Shown here piece by piece: positions 35,035-43,206 of a stretch of 43,848 nucleotides of DNA. Each line of letters begins with the position of its first letter. The stretch's first letter is position 1. The position numbers and the translations under genes are program-made. The stretch covers positions 1 to 43,848 of the forward strand of contig CALXOE010000029.1 in the NCBI GenBank assembly GCA_944389935.1. Reading direction: 5' to 3'. Under the pieces are notes generated by a model. That model was not told the DNA's origin. It saw nothing but the letters and a program-made list of their open reading frames with translations, and searched no databases. This DNA is from an uncultured Victivallis sp. (GTDB taxonomy: Bacteria; Verrucomicrobiota; Lentisphaeria; Victivallales; Victivallaceae).

Positions 35035-36763
35035 AAAGCACGGCGGACTCCTTGAGTTTGTGGAGTTCGAGCACGACAACCTCGTTGCGTCCCGGCTTCA
35101 GCAGCGGAGCCGGCACGTAGAGCGTGTTGCCGGGACCGATGTTCCAGTACCGCCCGATGTTGAATCCATTGATCCAGACCACACCCTTGACGCCGGGAAA
35201 CTCGAGGAACGTATCGGCGGGCGTGTCGATCTCAAACTCTCCGCGATGAAATGCCGGCAGATTCTCCGTCTCCCCGAAGGCTCCGTAGCGAACTTGATCG
35301 AGGTTGTCGAGTTCGAGATTCCACACCTCGAAATGACTCAGCATCTGCCAGCAGATGCCGACGCCGAGCGGAAGCCCTTTCGGGTCGCGCCCGACCAGCG
35401 GTCCGTAGTTGATCCGCCCGAGATTTTCGACGAGCAGATCGAGCGTCGCGCCGTCCGGTCCGACTTCAATCGGGAGAAACCGGTCCGCGTCATTGCGGCC
35501 GACCGCTCCGAGATAGACCCCGTCGACGTAGGCCGTCACCCGGTCATGGACTTCCGGGAAGTAGAGCCGGTCCCGGAACGGACCGGTGAGCCGGGTACGG
35601 TAATGAATGAATCCGAAACTCTGGCCGCAGGCCTCCATCGTCGGCGGCCGGACCGATTCGTGTTTTTCCGCGAGGCGGTCGAGCTCTCCGAGCAGCGGCG
35701 CACTCGCGGTGAGCGCGACTTTTCCGTAGGCGGCCTTGCGCACCGGCTCCGGCGTGCCGAACGGCGCCTCGGGACGATAACGGCGGATCACCTCCTGAAA
35801 CGCAAAGAATTTCGGGGTCGGATCTCCCCACTCCGAAAGCGGAGCGTCGTAGTCATAACTGGTTACGGTCGGCGCGTAATCTCCCGGCTTGTCGCCGTTT
35901 CCGTTCGCCCCGGCGGTGAACCCGAAGTTCGTTCCACCGCAGAAAACGTAAAAGTTGACCGAGGCGCCGTTCCGCAGCATCACGTCGAGTTCCGCGGCCG
36001 CATCCTGCGGCGCGCGCGTATGGTGCTCCTCCCCCCAGTGGTCGAACCAGCCGTTCCAGAACTCCATGCAGAAATCCGGACCGTCGGGCCGATACCTGCG
36101 GCCATTCGCAAACGACTCTTCCGCGCGGCTGCCGAAGTTCAGCGTCTGGAAACAGCCGGGCAGCGTACCTCCCTGGATCATCCAGTCCTCCGGCCCGTCC
36201 GAGGTGAAGAGCGGAACGTCGATCCCGTTCCGCAGAAATGCGCTGCGCATATGTTCCAGATACGGTTTGTCGTTGCCGTAGCTGCCGTACTCATTCTCGA
36301 TCTGCATCATGATGACCGGACCGCCGGCGGTGTGGAGATGCTTTTTCACTCGCGGCAGAAGTTCGTCGAAAAAGCGGTCGACCGCCTCGAGAAACACGGG
36401 ATTCATGCAGCGGAACTCCACGCCGGGCCGGGCGCAGAGCCATGCGGGCAGTCCGCCGTTCTCCCACTCCGCGCAGATATACGGACCGGGCCGCACGATC
36501 GCGTAAAGTCCCGCACGTTCGATCTCGTCGAGGAACGCCTCCAGATCCAGCATGCCGGAGAAGTTGAATTTCCCCGGCTCCGGTTCGTGCAGATTGTGAC
36601 AGACATAGGTCTCAATCGCGTCAAGCCCCATCATCTTCGCCTTGGCGATCCGGTCCGCCCACTGTTCCCGGCAGACGCGAAAATAGTGAATGGTTCCGGA
36701 AATGATCTGCGTCGGAACGCCGTCGATCCGAATCGCACCGTTGGAAATGATAACCTCGCTCAT
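35009..36763 (-). CDS. GH35 beta-galactosidase
   Basis: A 584-residue glycoside hydrolase family 35 enzyme. The (beta/alpha)8 domain begins FRVCREQWADRIAKAKMMGLDAIETYVCHNLHEP. The acid/base is Glu158 in MQIENEYGSYG and the nucleophile Glu234 in FCMEFWNGWFDHWG. NFYVFCGGTNFGFTAGAN is also typical. The C-terminal part has the jelly-roll features VWINGFNIGRYWNIGPGNTLYVP. There is no N-terminal signal peptide, so it is probably cytoplasmic and acts on imported oligosaccharides. AGGGGGTG precedes the start. It is third in a unit with a lipoprotein and a PPIase. Confidence 0.95.
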   Translation of the reverse strand: MSEVIISNGAIRIDGVPTQIISGTIHYFRVCREQWADRIAKAKMMGLDAIETYVCHNLHEPEPGKFNFSGMLDLEAFLDEIERAGLYAIVRPGPYICAEWENGGLPAWLCARPGVEFRCMNPVFLEAVDRFFDELLPRVKKHLHTAGGPVIMMQIENEYGSYGNDKPYLEHMRSAFLRNGIDVPLFTSDGPEDWMIQGGTLPGCFQTLNFGSRAEESFANGRRYRPDGPDFCMEFWNGWFDHWGEEHHTRAPQDAAAELDVMLRNGASVNFYVFCGGTNFGFTAGANGNGDKPGDYAPTVTSYDYDAPLSEWGDPTPKFFAFQEVIRRYRPEAPFGTPEPVRKAAYGKVALTASAPLLGELDRLAEKHESVRPPTMEACGQSFGFIHYRTRLTGPFRDRLYFPEVHDRVTAYVDGVYLGAVGRNDADRFLPIEVGPDGATLDLLVENLGRINYGPLVGRDPKGLPLGVGICWQMLSHFEVWNLELDNLDQVRYGAFGETENLPAFHRGEFEIDTPADTFLEFPGVKGVVWINGFNIGRYWNIGPGNTLYVPAPLLKPGRNEVVVLELHKLKESAVLFTDRPQLD

Positions 36764-36778
36764 GTCACCCCCTGTGAA

Positions 36779-37681
36779 TTACTCGATGAAAAATTGAATG
36801 TTCGCCTTGCGCAGCTCCTCGCGCAAAAGCAGTTCCAGCGCCCGGCCCGCTTTCTCCGAAGCAAGCTGAAGTTGCAGGTACGGCGCGACCTGTTCCAGCG
36901 GGATAAACCGTCCCGGTGTCTTCGATTTGATCTTGATGAGGAAATATGCGTCCTCATTCTCGAGAATCCGGCTCACGGTATTGACCGGCAGCGCCGGATC
37001 TCCCTGTTTGAGAATCTCAAGCAGTTCCGCATCCGGAAGCGGCTCCGCATCGGGAGCCGTCTCGGAGGCAACCCGGTCGAAATCCTCCCCCTGAAGCAGC
37101 CGGGCCCGGGCCGCTTCCGCGACCTCCCTCGCGTCCGGGCGGCTCTTCTTCACGCGGATCACCCCGAGCTGATACTGCTCCGGCAGCCGGAACTGCTCCT
37201 GGTTGATCCGGTAACGCTGTTCGATCTCGACGGGAGAGACGGCGATGACTTCCGGTGCGACTTTGCCGAGATACTCCTGCAGAGCGACATTCCAGCGGAA
37301 ATGTTCGGACGATGCCAGTTTCCGGAGTTCCCCGCGGACGCCGTCCGGAACTCCCGCCGGAACTGCCTGCTCCAACTCCCGGAGTTTTTTCGCCGCGGCC
37401 TCCCCGGATGGCGAGATCCCCTCGGCGGCCAGAAGCCGTCCGAGCAAATAGAAGTAAATTTCGGTTTCGGCCGCGCTTTTCGCAGCTGCTGTCAGCATTG
37501 CGCGCTCGCCCTCCGCGGCGGATCGGACGCCGTTTTTCCGCAACCGGGCGACGACCTTGTCGCGCGTGATCACTTCGCCGTTGACCGATGCGACAATTTC
37601 AGGGAGAAAATCGAATTCCCCCGCGGCGAAAAGCGGCAGCACACACCCCAGGAGTACAGCCATGACCGACAGCCGCACCAT
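36779..37681 (-). CDS. exported parvulin-type peptidyl-prolyl isomerase (SurA/PrsA-like)
   Basis: A 300-residue protein with a signal peptide (VMAVLLGCVLPLFAAGEF, about 6-23) and the SurA-like opening EIVASVNGEVITRDKVVARLR. A helical chaperone region follows, then a parvulin-like domain (about 170-265; YQLGVIRVKK, LLQGEDFDRVASETAPDAEPLPDAELL, LENEDAYFLIKIKSKTPG). The start at 37681 has GGGAG seven bases away; an upstream extension has no site. Such proteins fold outer-membrane and secreted proteins in the periplasm. It lies 13 bases after a lipoprotein gene and 15 before the GH35 gene. The middle parvulin part is divergent, so catalysis is uncertain. Confidence 0.83.
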   Translation of the reverse strand: MVRLSVMAVLLGCVLPLFAAGEFDFLPEIVASVNGEVITRDKVVARLRKNGVRSAAEGERAMLTAAAKSAAETEIYFYLLGRLLAAEGISPSGEAAAKKLRELEQAVPAGVPDGVRGELRKLASSEHFRWNVALQEYLGKVAPEVIAVSPVEIEQRYRINQEQFRLPEQYQLGVIRVKKSRPDAREVAEAARARLLQGEDFDRVASETAPDAEPLPDAELLEILKQGDPALPVNTVSRILENEDAYFLIKIKSKTPGRFIPLEQVAPYLQLQLASEKAGRALELLLREELRKANIQFFIE

Positions 37682-37694
37682 ACGAAACTCCCGT

Positions 37695-38282
37695 CTATTT
37701 CCCCGCGGAACCGACGGCCGGTTCGACGGCGTTGCGGGCAGCCTCCTCGCGGGCGACGACGGCGATGCGGCGTTTGTAACTTTCAAGGTATGCCCGGAGT
37801 TTCGGCGTCATATTCGATGAGAGGCCGGTCGATGCCGCCGTCAGGGCTGCCGACATCGAAGCGGAATTCTTCGCCTCGCGCAGTTCGCGCAGCAGCATTT
37901 CGGCATTGCGCAGCTGCCGGACCCGCGCCCGCTGCCGCGCGAGATCGCGATTGGCCGGATAGGTCTTTGTTCCTTCGTTCAGAGCCTCCAGCGCGCGATC
38001 GAGATTTCCCGCATTCACCTCGCTCTGGGCACGCTGCAGAAATGCGTTGCTCTGCTGAATGGTGATGAGTTTCCCGATATATTCGTTGCCGGCATCCATG
38101 CGCCGCAGCTTTTCGCCCTGCTCCGAAGCGGCGGCGGCGTCTCCGGCCTGCATGCTGTTGAAGAAGCGCAGAATCAACCCGTTGCGTTCCGACGGCGGAG
38201 CCGGATGCGATTTCCCGCACCCGGACACAGCCGCAGCAAGGAAAGCGGCGCATATCATCGTTGAAAAAAGATTCCTGTTCAT
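37695..38282 (-). CDS. lipoprotein with TPR-like helical repeats, unknown
   Basis: A 195-residue protein with a signal peptide and lipobox ending AAVSGC, so Cys22 is the likely lipidation site. The mature part is mostly helical with TPR-like stretches (NAFLQRAQSEVNAGNLDRALEALNEGTKTYP) and a coiled region (LARQRARVRQLRNAEMLLRELREAKN). No enzyme motif. The ATG at 38282 has no visible ribosome site and lies at or within a base or two of the start point of the predicted promoter. Co-transcribed with the PPIase, so a role at the envelope in protein folding or assembly is plausible but unproved. Confidence 0.78.
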   Translation of the reverse strand: MNRNLFSTMICAAFLAAAVSGCGKSHPAPPSERNGLILRFFNSMQAGDAAAASEQGEKLRRMDAGNEYIGKLITIQQSNAFLQRAQSEVNAGNLDRALEALNEGTKTYPANRDLARQRARVRQLRNAEMLLRELREAKNSASMSAALTAASTGLSSNMTPKLRAYLESYKRRIAVVAREEAARNAVEPAVGSAGK

Positions 38283-38289
38283 ATCGTAT

Positions 38290-38318
38290 AAGATAACGCC
38301 GATTTCCCCGGTTTTCAA
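38290..38318 (-). promoter_or_regulatory. sigma-70 promoter for the lipoprotein-PPIase-GH35 unit
   Basis: On the minus strand TTGAAA (38318-38313), 17 bases, TATCTT (38295-38290). The start would be about 38283, next to the ATG at 38282, which would give a leaderless transcript. Confidence 0.45.
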
Positions 38319-38328
38319 AGCCGGAAAC

Positions 38329-38360
38329 AAAAAAATCCGCCGAATCGCAATCCGGCGGAT
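38329..38360 (-). terminator. intrinsic terminator after the 1228-residue protein gene
   Basis: Read leftward, ATCCGCCG (38360-38353), a ten-base loop and CGGCGGAT (38342-38335), followed by T6 down to 38329. A perfect eight-base stem with a T-run. It ends the pseudopilin-LacI-secreted protein unit. Confidence 0.9.
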
Positions 38361-38374
38361 CGGAAATGGTCGTT

Positions 38375-41300
38375 CTACGGCTCGAAACGCAGATCGTCGA
38401 CATACGCTTTCACCGCGGTATCTCCACCGTTGAAAAAGAAGAGTTCTCCGCGCAGGTCGGCAACCGTCATGCGGTTTTTCGCCATATTCAGGTCGCGGTC
38501 GAATTCGAGCCGGACGCGCGTCCACCCTTTCGTCGCTTCGCCGAGCGGGATCAGGGCGGAACTGCGGCGACTCCAGTCATGGTTCGGCAGAACCAGACGC
38601 AGCGCGCCCGGGGTCTCCGACTTCACGAGGAAGCTCACTGCACGGCACTTCTTCGCCGGAACCGCTGCCCGGTCAAACCGGGTGAACACGGCGGAATCGG
38701 CTCCCGCCACGGGAGGAGCGAATTCAAACCGCATTGCCGCCGCGCCGTCCGCTACGTTTTCCGGTTCCGCGTCGATCCGGACGACCGCGAATTTCGCCCC
38801 GGGTCCGGCGCTCTCCCAGCGGATCGCTCCCGCGCGCTCGTCCCCGGCCGGGACATACTGCGCGGAACGGTCCTCCCCGGCGGTCTCGACCAGAACGGAA
38901 AGCAGATTCACCATGGCGGGAAGTTCCCAGTCCGCGACCCCGGCTCCGAGATTTTTCCCGGAACAGCCCGGCATCGAAAGCGTCCGGAACAGCATGCGCT
39001 CGATATCGGCGCGGTCATACGGGTGCTGCATCGAAGCGTTGCCCGCAATGCGGCTGTACAGATACGGGGCGCCGGTCCGGTATGCCAGATCGCGGAACTG
39101 ATCCTCGTAGCTGCGCAGCGATGCCGTGAGCTTCCTGTTCGACCGGTAGAAATTCAGCAGTTCAAACGGCACACCTTTGCTCGTACTGTAAAAATCCTTG
39201 CCGTCGACGAAATGTTTCAGCAGCCGTTTGGAGATCGAAGTCGGCCAGAGCGACGGCCACCCCTCCCCGTATCCCTGGGAGACTCCGAGCGGCAGATAGC
39301 GCTCCCCCTGTTCCGCCTGTCCGGCATCGGCCATCTCGTGAATGACCGGCGCAAGATGGGGGGGGACCGGGAAGTTCAGCGAGTTGTAGAACTTCGCCTG
39401 GTTCAGCCGCGCCCCGGTCGCGACAGCCGCTTTCGCAGCCATGTAACGGCCGAAGTCGGCTTCATCCGGCCGTCCGAGCGCCTCTTTGATCCGCACCATG
39501 CCGCACCAGCCGGTGAGTTCGGCGTTGAGCATGTCGATGTTGTTCCCCATACCCCACTCGACCGCGTTCGACGCCATCCAGGCCCAGTCGTTCCCGGTAA
39601 GGTAGTTGCTCATGAACAGATCGATGTACGGTTCATTCGACTCGAAAAAGACCGGATCACCGACCATCCGGCTGTACAAACCGAGCGTCTCCAGGAAGAT
39701 TCCCGCCGTTTCATTCATGTCGTGGAACATCCAGAATCCGTCGTTGTAGCGGACCGGTGCGATGAACGCCATCAGCGTCCATGCCCCCGTGAACGGCTCC
39801 TGCCGGTAGCGCAGGAACGTCTTGTACTGGAAGAATTCGATGTCGCGCCGGATGTTGCGGTCGATCTTCTCATTCAGCCGGGCGCGCGCCTCATCGTATC
39901 CCTGCACGCCATCGAGATAGGGCTTGAACATGAGATTGCCGGTCACGCCGCCGAGCGTGCGGTGCAGATCGATATAATTCCAGCCCGCGGCCTCGAATCC
40001 CGATTTCGAGGAGGTCGCCTCGCGCAGTTCGCGTTCCGGATAGATGCGCTCCTTTTTCCGCTCCACCACGCTGTAGCCGGGCGCGATGTAGAGCAACCGA
40101 ACCACATTGAGGTGTTCGATGATCCGCTCGAACAGCGCCTTGTTCGCCGCGAGATCGAGCCGCGGATCCGCCGCCGCCACCGGCATGTGGTATTCGACGT
40201 CCGGCAGCGGAAGCGTATACTCCGAACGCCGCCCCGGCGCTGCCCGCATCGGCCCGTACAGCGTCGCAAAATCGACGTCCGCGGCGTCGCCGGTATCGAC
40301 TTTCGCGACCTCGGCGTAAAGCGGCAGCAGCGGCGGCACCGGCGCGATGAATTCGGCCTCCACGCCCCAGTCGTTCGACAAGGTCAGGTAGTCGAAATCG
40401 TTGCGGATCGTGACACGCCCGGCCTCTTTGTCGAGCTTGTAACGTTCGACGCAGCCGACGGTTCTGGCCGCGAGTCTCCGGCTCCAGCTCGCACAGCGCT
40501 GCGCGAGTTCCTCCGGCAGTGATTTGCGCCATGCGGCCGTCTCGGCGGATGTGTAGTGACGGACACCCGCCAGCGGCATGACCGAGAGATCGATTCCACG
40601 TTTTTCAAAGGTGATTTCAAGCCGTTTCCCCTCCATCCTCGCATTGGCGACCCGGCGGTTGAATGTGAAAAGCAGCGGCCATGCGTCGAAGTTTCCCCCG
40701 CGGTTCCAGACGAGAAACCAGTTTGAAGCGAGATCCCCGAGGTCGACCGGCCGGCCGGGTTCCAGCACGACGGTTCGGGTGCCGCCGGCGACCGGAAACG
40801 CGAGATATCCGAGCATCGGACTCTCGATCGAAACTTGTTTCATATCCGGGTTGCGCAGCAGAACGCCCGGGGTTCCGAGTCCCCAGACGATCTCCGTGGC
40901 GTTTCCCCAGCGGCCGCCGATACCGACCATGCTTTTTCCGAGCCAGTTGGCACTCAATGCCGCGAGTTTGCCCGGCTTGTGGCTGCCGGAAAAACTCACG
41001 CCGAAATAATCCTGCTCCACATCCCACATCCGGAACGTGTGTTCGGGACGGATGCTCAGAGCATTCACCCGGTCATCGTTCAGCCACCCGAACCGGCCGA
41101 AATTGTTGCGGCTGATCCCCTCACGGAATCCCTCCGCATCCGGCGCGGCCGCCCGGAACACCGGAAACTCGCGCGGTTCGGCAGCCAGTCCGAGTCCGTA
41201 CGCCATGACAAGTTCGGCGGAACTCGGCTTCAACGCGCCGGAATAGGCGATCACCCGGCCCGAACCGAACGATTTCCTCGCGATTTCCGGTGCGCCGTCG

Positions 41301-42061
41301 GCGGAAGCGGCAAGTTGTTCGGCTCCGTCGGCGAGTTTCACGTTCAGCAGATAGGCGAGTTTGCCGTTGCGGTCGCGTTTTGCACTTTTCGGGTAGAGAT
41401 CGGCACGATTGAGGACAAGCGGATTCATCGCATCGAGCTGGGCGTTGTTCACGCCGAAGAAGATGGCAATTCCGCCGTTGCGCACATAGGATTCCAGCGC
41501 CTTGAACTTCTCCTCCGGCAGCGGGGAATAGCTGGAAACAACCACGCAGTCCGGCCTCCCCGTCTCCGGGAAATTGCGCAGCGGCTCGATGAGATTCTCC
41601 GCGCCGTTCAGCCAGAAAGCGAACCCCTCCGGCGTCACACTGTCGAGCAGATAGACGACCCGCCGGCCGAACTCACCGCCGCGCACATGGAATTTCTGCC
41701 GGAAAAACTCCCCGGCCCCCGGTTTTGCCGGGCGGATTTCAAGCGTATGCCATCCGGTCCGAAGTTTTTCGACCTGTTCCGGCGCGAGCAGTCGGAAGAT
41801 CGCAAGGCCGTCCTGTTTTTCGTACTCTTTCACCGTGCCGTCAGCCACGGACCGGTTCATCATGTCAAACACCCGGAACTCCACTCCGGAATCCAGATCA
41901 CGGGAATCCTCCTTGACTGCATCATAGGTGAAATAGAGCGATTCGGACGGGGTCAGAAAGTGGTCGGTCCGCTCAAACCAGAAACCTGACGGCGTTGCAG
42001 CCTCGGCCGCAGCCAGAAAAACCGTGGCGGCAACAGCGGCGAATCGTTGTTTCATCATCAT
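38375..42061 (-). CDS. large secreted protein, unknown, with carbohydrate-binding-like C-terminus
   Basis: A 1228-residue protein with a signal peptide (MMMKQRFAAVAATVFLAAAEA). Visible regions: a beta-rich N-terminal part; about 140-300 a segment like glutamine-amidotransferase/ThuA folds (RVVYLLDSVTPEGFAFWLNG, CVVVSSYSPLPEEKFKALESYVRNGGIAIFFG, SFGSGRVIAYSGAL); a long central, mostly helical part rich in Trp and Tyr (WMFHDMNETAGIFLETLGLY, NDWAWMASNAVEWGMGNN), possibly an (alpha/alpha)-barrel; and about 1060-1228 a beta sandwich ending KAYVDDLRFEP, like many carbohydrate-binding modules. I know no family for the whole. Its ATG overlaps the LacI stop by one base (TGATG) with GGAGAA before it. 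Probably acts on a glycan outside the cytoplasm. Confidence 0.85.
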   Translation of the reverse strand: MMMKQRFAAVAATVFLAAAEAATPSGFWFERTDHFLTPSESLYFTYDAVKEDSRDLDSGVEFRVFDMMNRSVADGTVKEYEKQDGLAIFRLLAPEQVEKLRTGWHTLEIRPAKPGAGEFFRQKFHVRGGEFGRRVVYLLDSVTPEGFAFWLNGAENLIEPLRNFPETGRPDCVVVSSYSPLPEEKFKALESYVRNGGIAIFFGVNNAQLDAMNPLVLNRADLYPKSAKRDRNGKLAYLLNVKLADGAEQLAASADGAPEIARKSFGSGRVIAYSGALKPSSAELVMAYGLGLAAEPREFPVFRAAAPDAEGFREGISRNNFGRFGWLNDDRVNALSIRPEHTFRMWDVEQDYFGVSFSGSHKPGKLAALSANWLGKSMVGIGGRWGNATEIVWGLGTPGVLLRNPDMKQVSIESPMLGYLAFPVAGGTRTVVLEPGRPVDLGDLASNWFLVWNRGGNFDAWPLLFTFNRRVANARMEGKRLEITFEKRGIDLSVMPLAGVRHYTSAETAAWRKSLPEELAQRCASWSRRLAARTVGCVERYKLDKEAGRVTIRNDFDYLTLSNDWGVEAEFIAPVPPLLPLYAEVAKVDTGDAADVDFATLYGPMRAAPGRRSEYTLPLPDVEYHMPVAAADPRLDLAANKALFERIIEHLNVVRLLYIAPGYSVVERKKERIYPERELREATSSKSGFEAAGWNYIDLHRTLGGVTGNLMFKPYLDGVQGYDEARARLNEKIDRNIRRDIEFFQYKTFLRYRQEPFTGAWTLMAFIAPVRYNDGFWMFHDMNETAGIFLETLGLYSRMVGDPVFFESNEPYIDLFMSNYLTGNDWAWMASNAVEWGMGNNIDMLNAELTGWCGMVRIKEALGRPDEADFGRYMAAKAAVATGARLNQAKFYNSLNFPVPPHLAPVIHEMADAGQAEQGERYLPLGVSQGYGEGWPSLWPTSISKRLLKHFVDGKDFYSTSKGVPFELLNFYRSNRKLTASLRSYEDQFRDLAYRTGAPYLYSRIAGNASMQHPYDRADIERMLFRTLSMPGCSGKNLGAGVADWELPAMVNLLSVLVETAGEDRSAQYVPAGDERAGAIRWESAGPGAKFAVVRIDAEPENVADGAAAMRFEFAPPVAGADSAVFTRFDRAAVPAKKCRAVSFLVKSETPGALRLVLPNHDWSRRSSALIPLGEATKGWTRVRLEFDRDLNMAKNRMTVADLRGELFFFNGGDTAVKAYVDDLRFEP

Positions 42062-43182
42062 CACATATTCTCCGGGGTTGAGTTGCATCCGTGTTGAATC
42101 AAAATGGTCGGGATCTCCATCCGGCAGGGGGCTCCGGAACGGTCGCTCTCCCGCTGCCGGATCAGTTCACAGACCCGGTCGGTCAGTTTCGCATAATCCA
42201 CGCTGCTGGTCAGAATCGCGGGATGCCAGTGCTGAAACTCACAGAAATCCCCCTCGCCCGAAAAGAGAATCTCCTCCCCCGGACGGAATCCGAGTTCAAG
42301 CGCCGTAGCGGCGGCCCCCTGCGCGACAATGTCGTTATGACAGATGACCGCATCGGCGCGGGCCAGAACGTCACGTTCGCGAATCAGCAGCTCCCGCGTC
42401 AGGCTGAACTCTCGGAACATGTTGAAACTTCCGCAGTTGCGGGGCGACAGGATCACCCCGGTACAATCGGGATGGGCCGCAAGGGCACGCTTGAATCCCG
42501 CGAGTTTCATCTCCGCATCATACCCGTAGTAATCCGGCCGCAGCGCTTTCACGTTGCAGCTCGAAACGAAGATGAAGCTGCGCCGACCGAGCCGGTAAAA
42601 GTGGTCGAACAGCATTTCGATCTGCCGATCATTGCGCCAGTAGAGGAAGTCAAACTCCTCCTCCACACCGGAGAAGTCGCCGTGCCGACGGAATTCCGCG
42701 GTGGAATAGACCTCGATCATCGGCAGATTGCGGCGGGAGAGTGTGTCGCACAACAAACTGTGAAGCTGCCCGTAGTTGATGACGCAGTCGAGATCGAGCA
42801 GCCGGGAATTCCACTGCTCGCGCGAATCCTCGTCAGTCACGCGGATGATCTCCAGCCCCATATTGAGCCGATCGGTCAACGCGACTTCCAACTCCCGCAG
42901 AAACCGCTGTACAAGTGGAATTCCCGCGGTGTACAGCACGGGCCGCCTGCAGTCCTCCCCCATCACAAATCCGACTTTCCCGGGGCGGGCGGCCGCGCTG
43001 CGCCGGATCAGAACACCGCCGATGTGCGGCCGGTAATTCAACTTGCGCATCGCGGCCCGAACCCGGCCGCGCGTATCGCGGGAGAGCGGGAACACTTCCG
43101 TGCCGTTGATGAAATTCGACACCGTTGTGGTCGATACCCCGGCGGTTTTCGCAATGGTATTGATATTGATTTTGGCTTCCAT
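42061..43182 (-). CDS. LacI-family transcriptional regulator
   Basis: A 373-residue regulator. The DNA-binding part is at the N-terminus (INTIAKTAGVSTTTVSNFINGTEVFPLSRDTRGRVRAAMRKLNYRPH, about 6-54), including the hinge that reads the operator. The effector domain of periplasmic sugar-binding type follows, with KVGFVMGED, ADAVICHNDIVAQGAAATALELG and GEEILFSGEGDFCEFQHWHPAILTSSVDYAKLTDRVCELI. It sits inside a unit: a pseudopilin gene ends 24 bases upstream and the large secreted protein starts on its stop codon, so regulator and target would be made together. The ribosome site is weak. The effector is presumably a sugar. Confidence 0.92.
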   Translation of the reverse strand: MEAKININTIAKTAGVSTTTVSNFINGTEVFPLSRDTRGRVRAAMRKLNYRPHIGGVLIRRSAAARPGKVGFVMGEDCRRPVLYTAGIPLVQRFLRELEVALTDRLNMGLEIIRVTDEDSREQWNSRLLDLDCVINYGQLHSLLCDTLSRRNLPMIEVYSTAEFRRHGDFSGVEEEFDFLYWRNDRQIEMLFDHFYRLGRRSFIFVSSCNVKALRPDYYGYDAEMKLAGFKRALAAHPDCTGVILSPRNCGSFNMFREFSLTRELLIRERDVLARADAVICHNDIVAQGAAATALELGFRPGEEILFSGEGDFCEFQHWHPAILTSSVDYAKLTDRVCELIRQRESDRSGAPCRMEIPTILIQHGCNSTPENM

Positions 43183-43206
43183 GATGATTCCGCAAAACCG
43201 ACAAGG

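Noticed and set aside
38366..40522. 718-codon rightward frame opposite the large secreted protein
   Set aside because: Antisense shadow with Arg-rich composition and no start signal.
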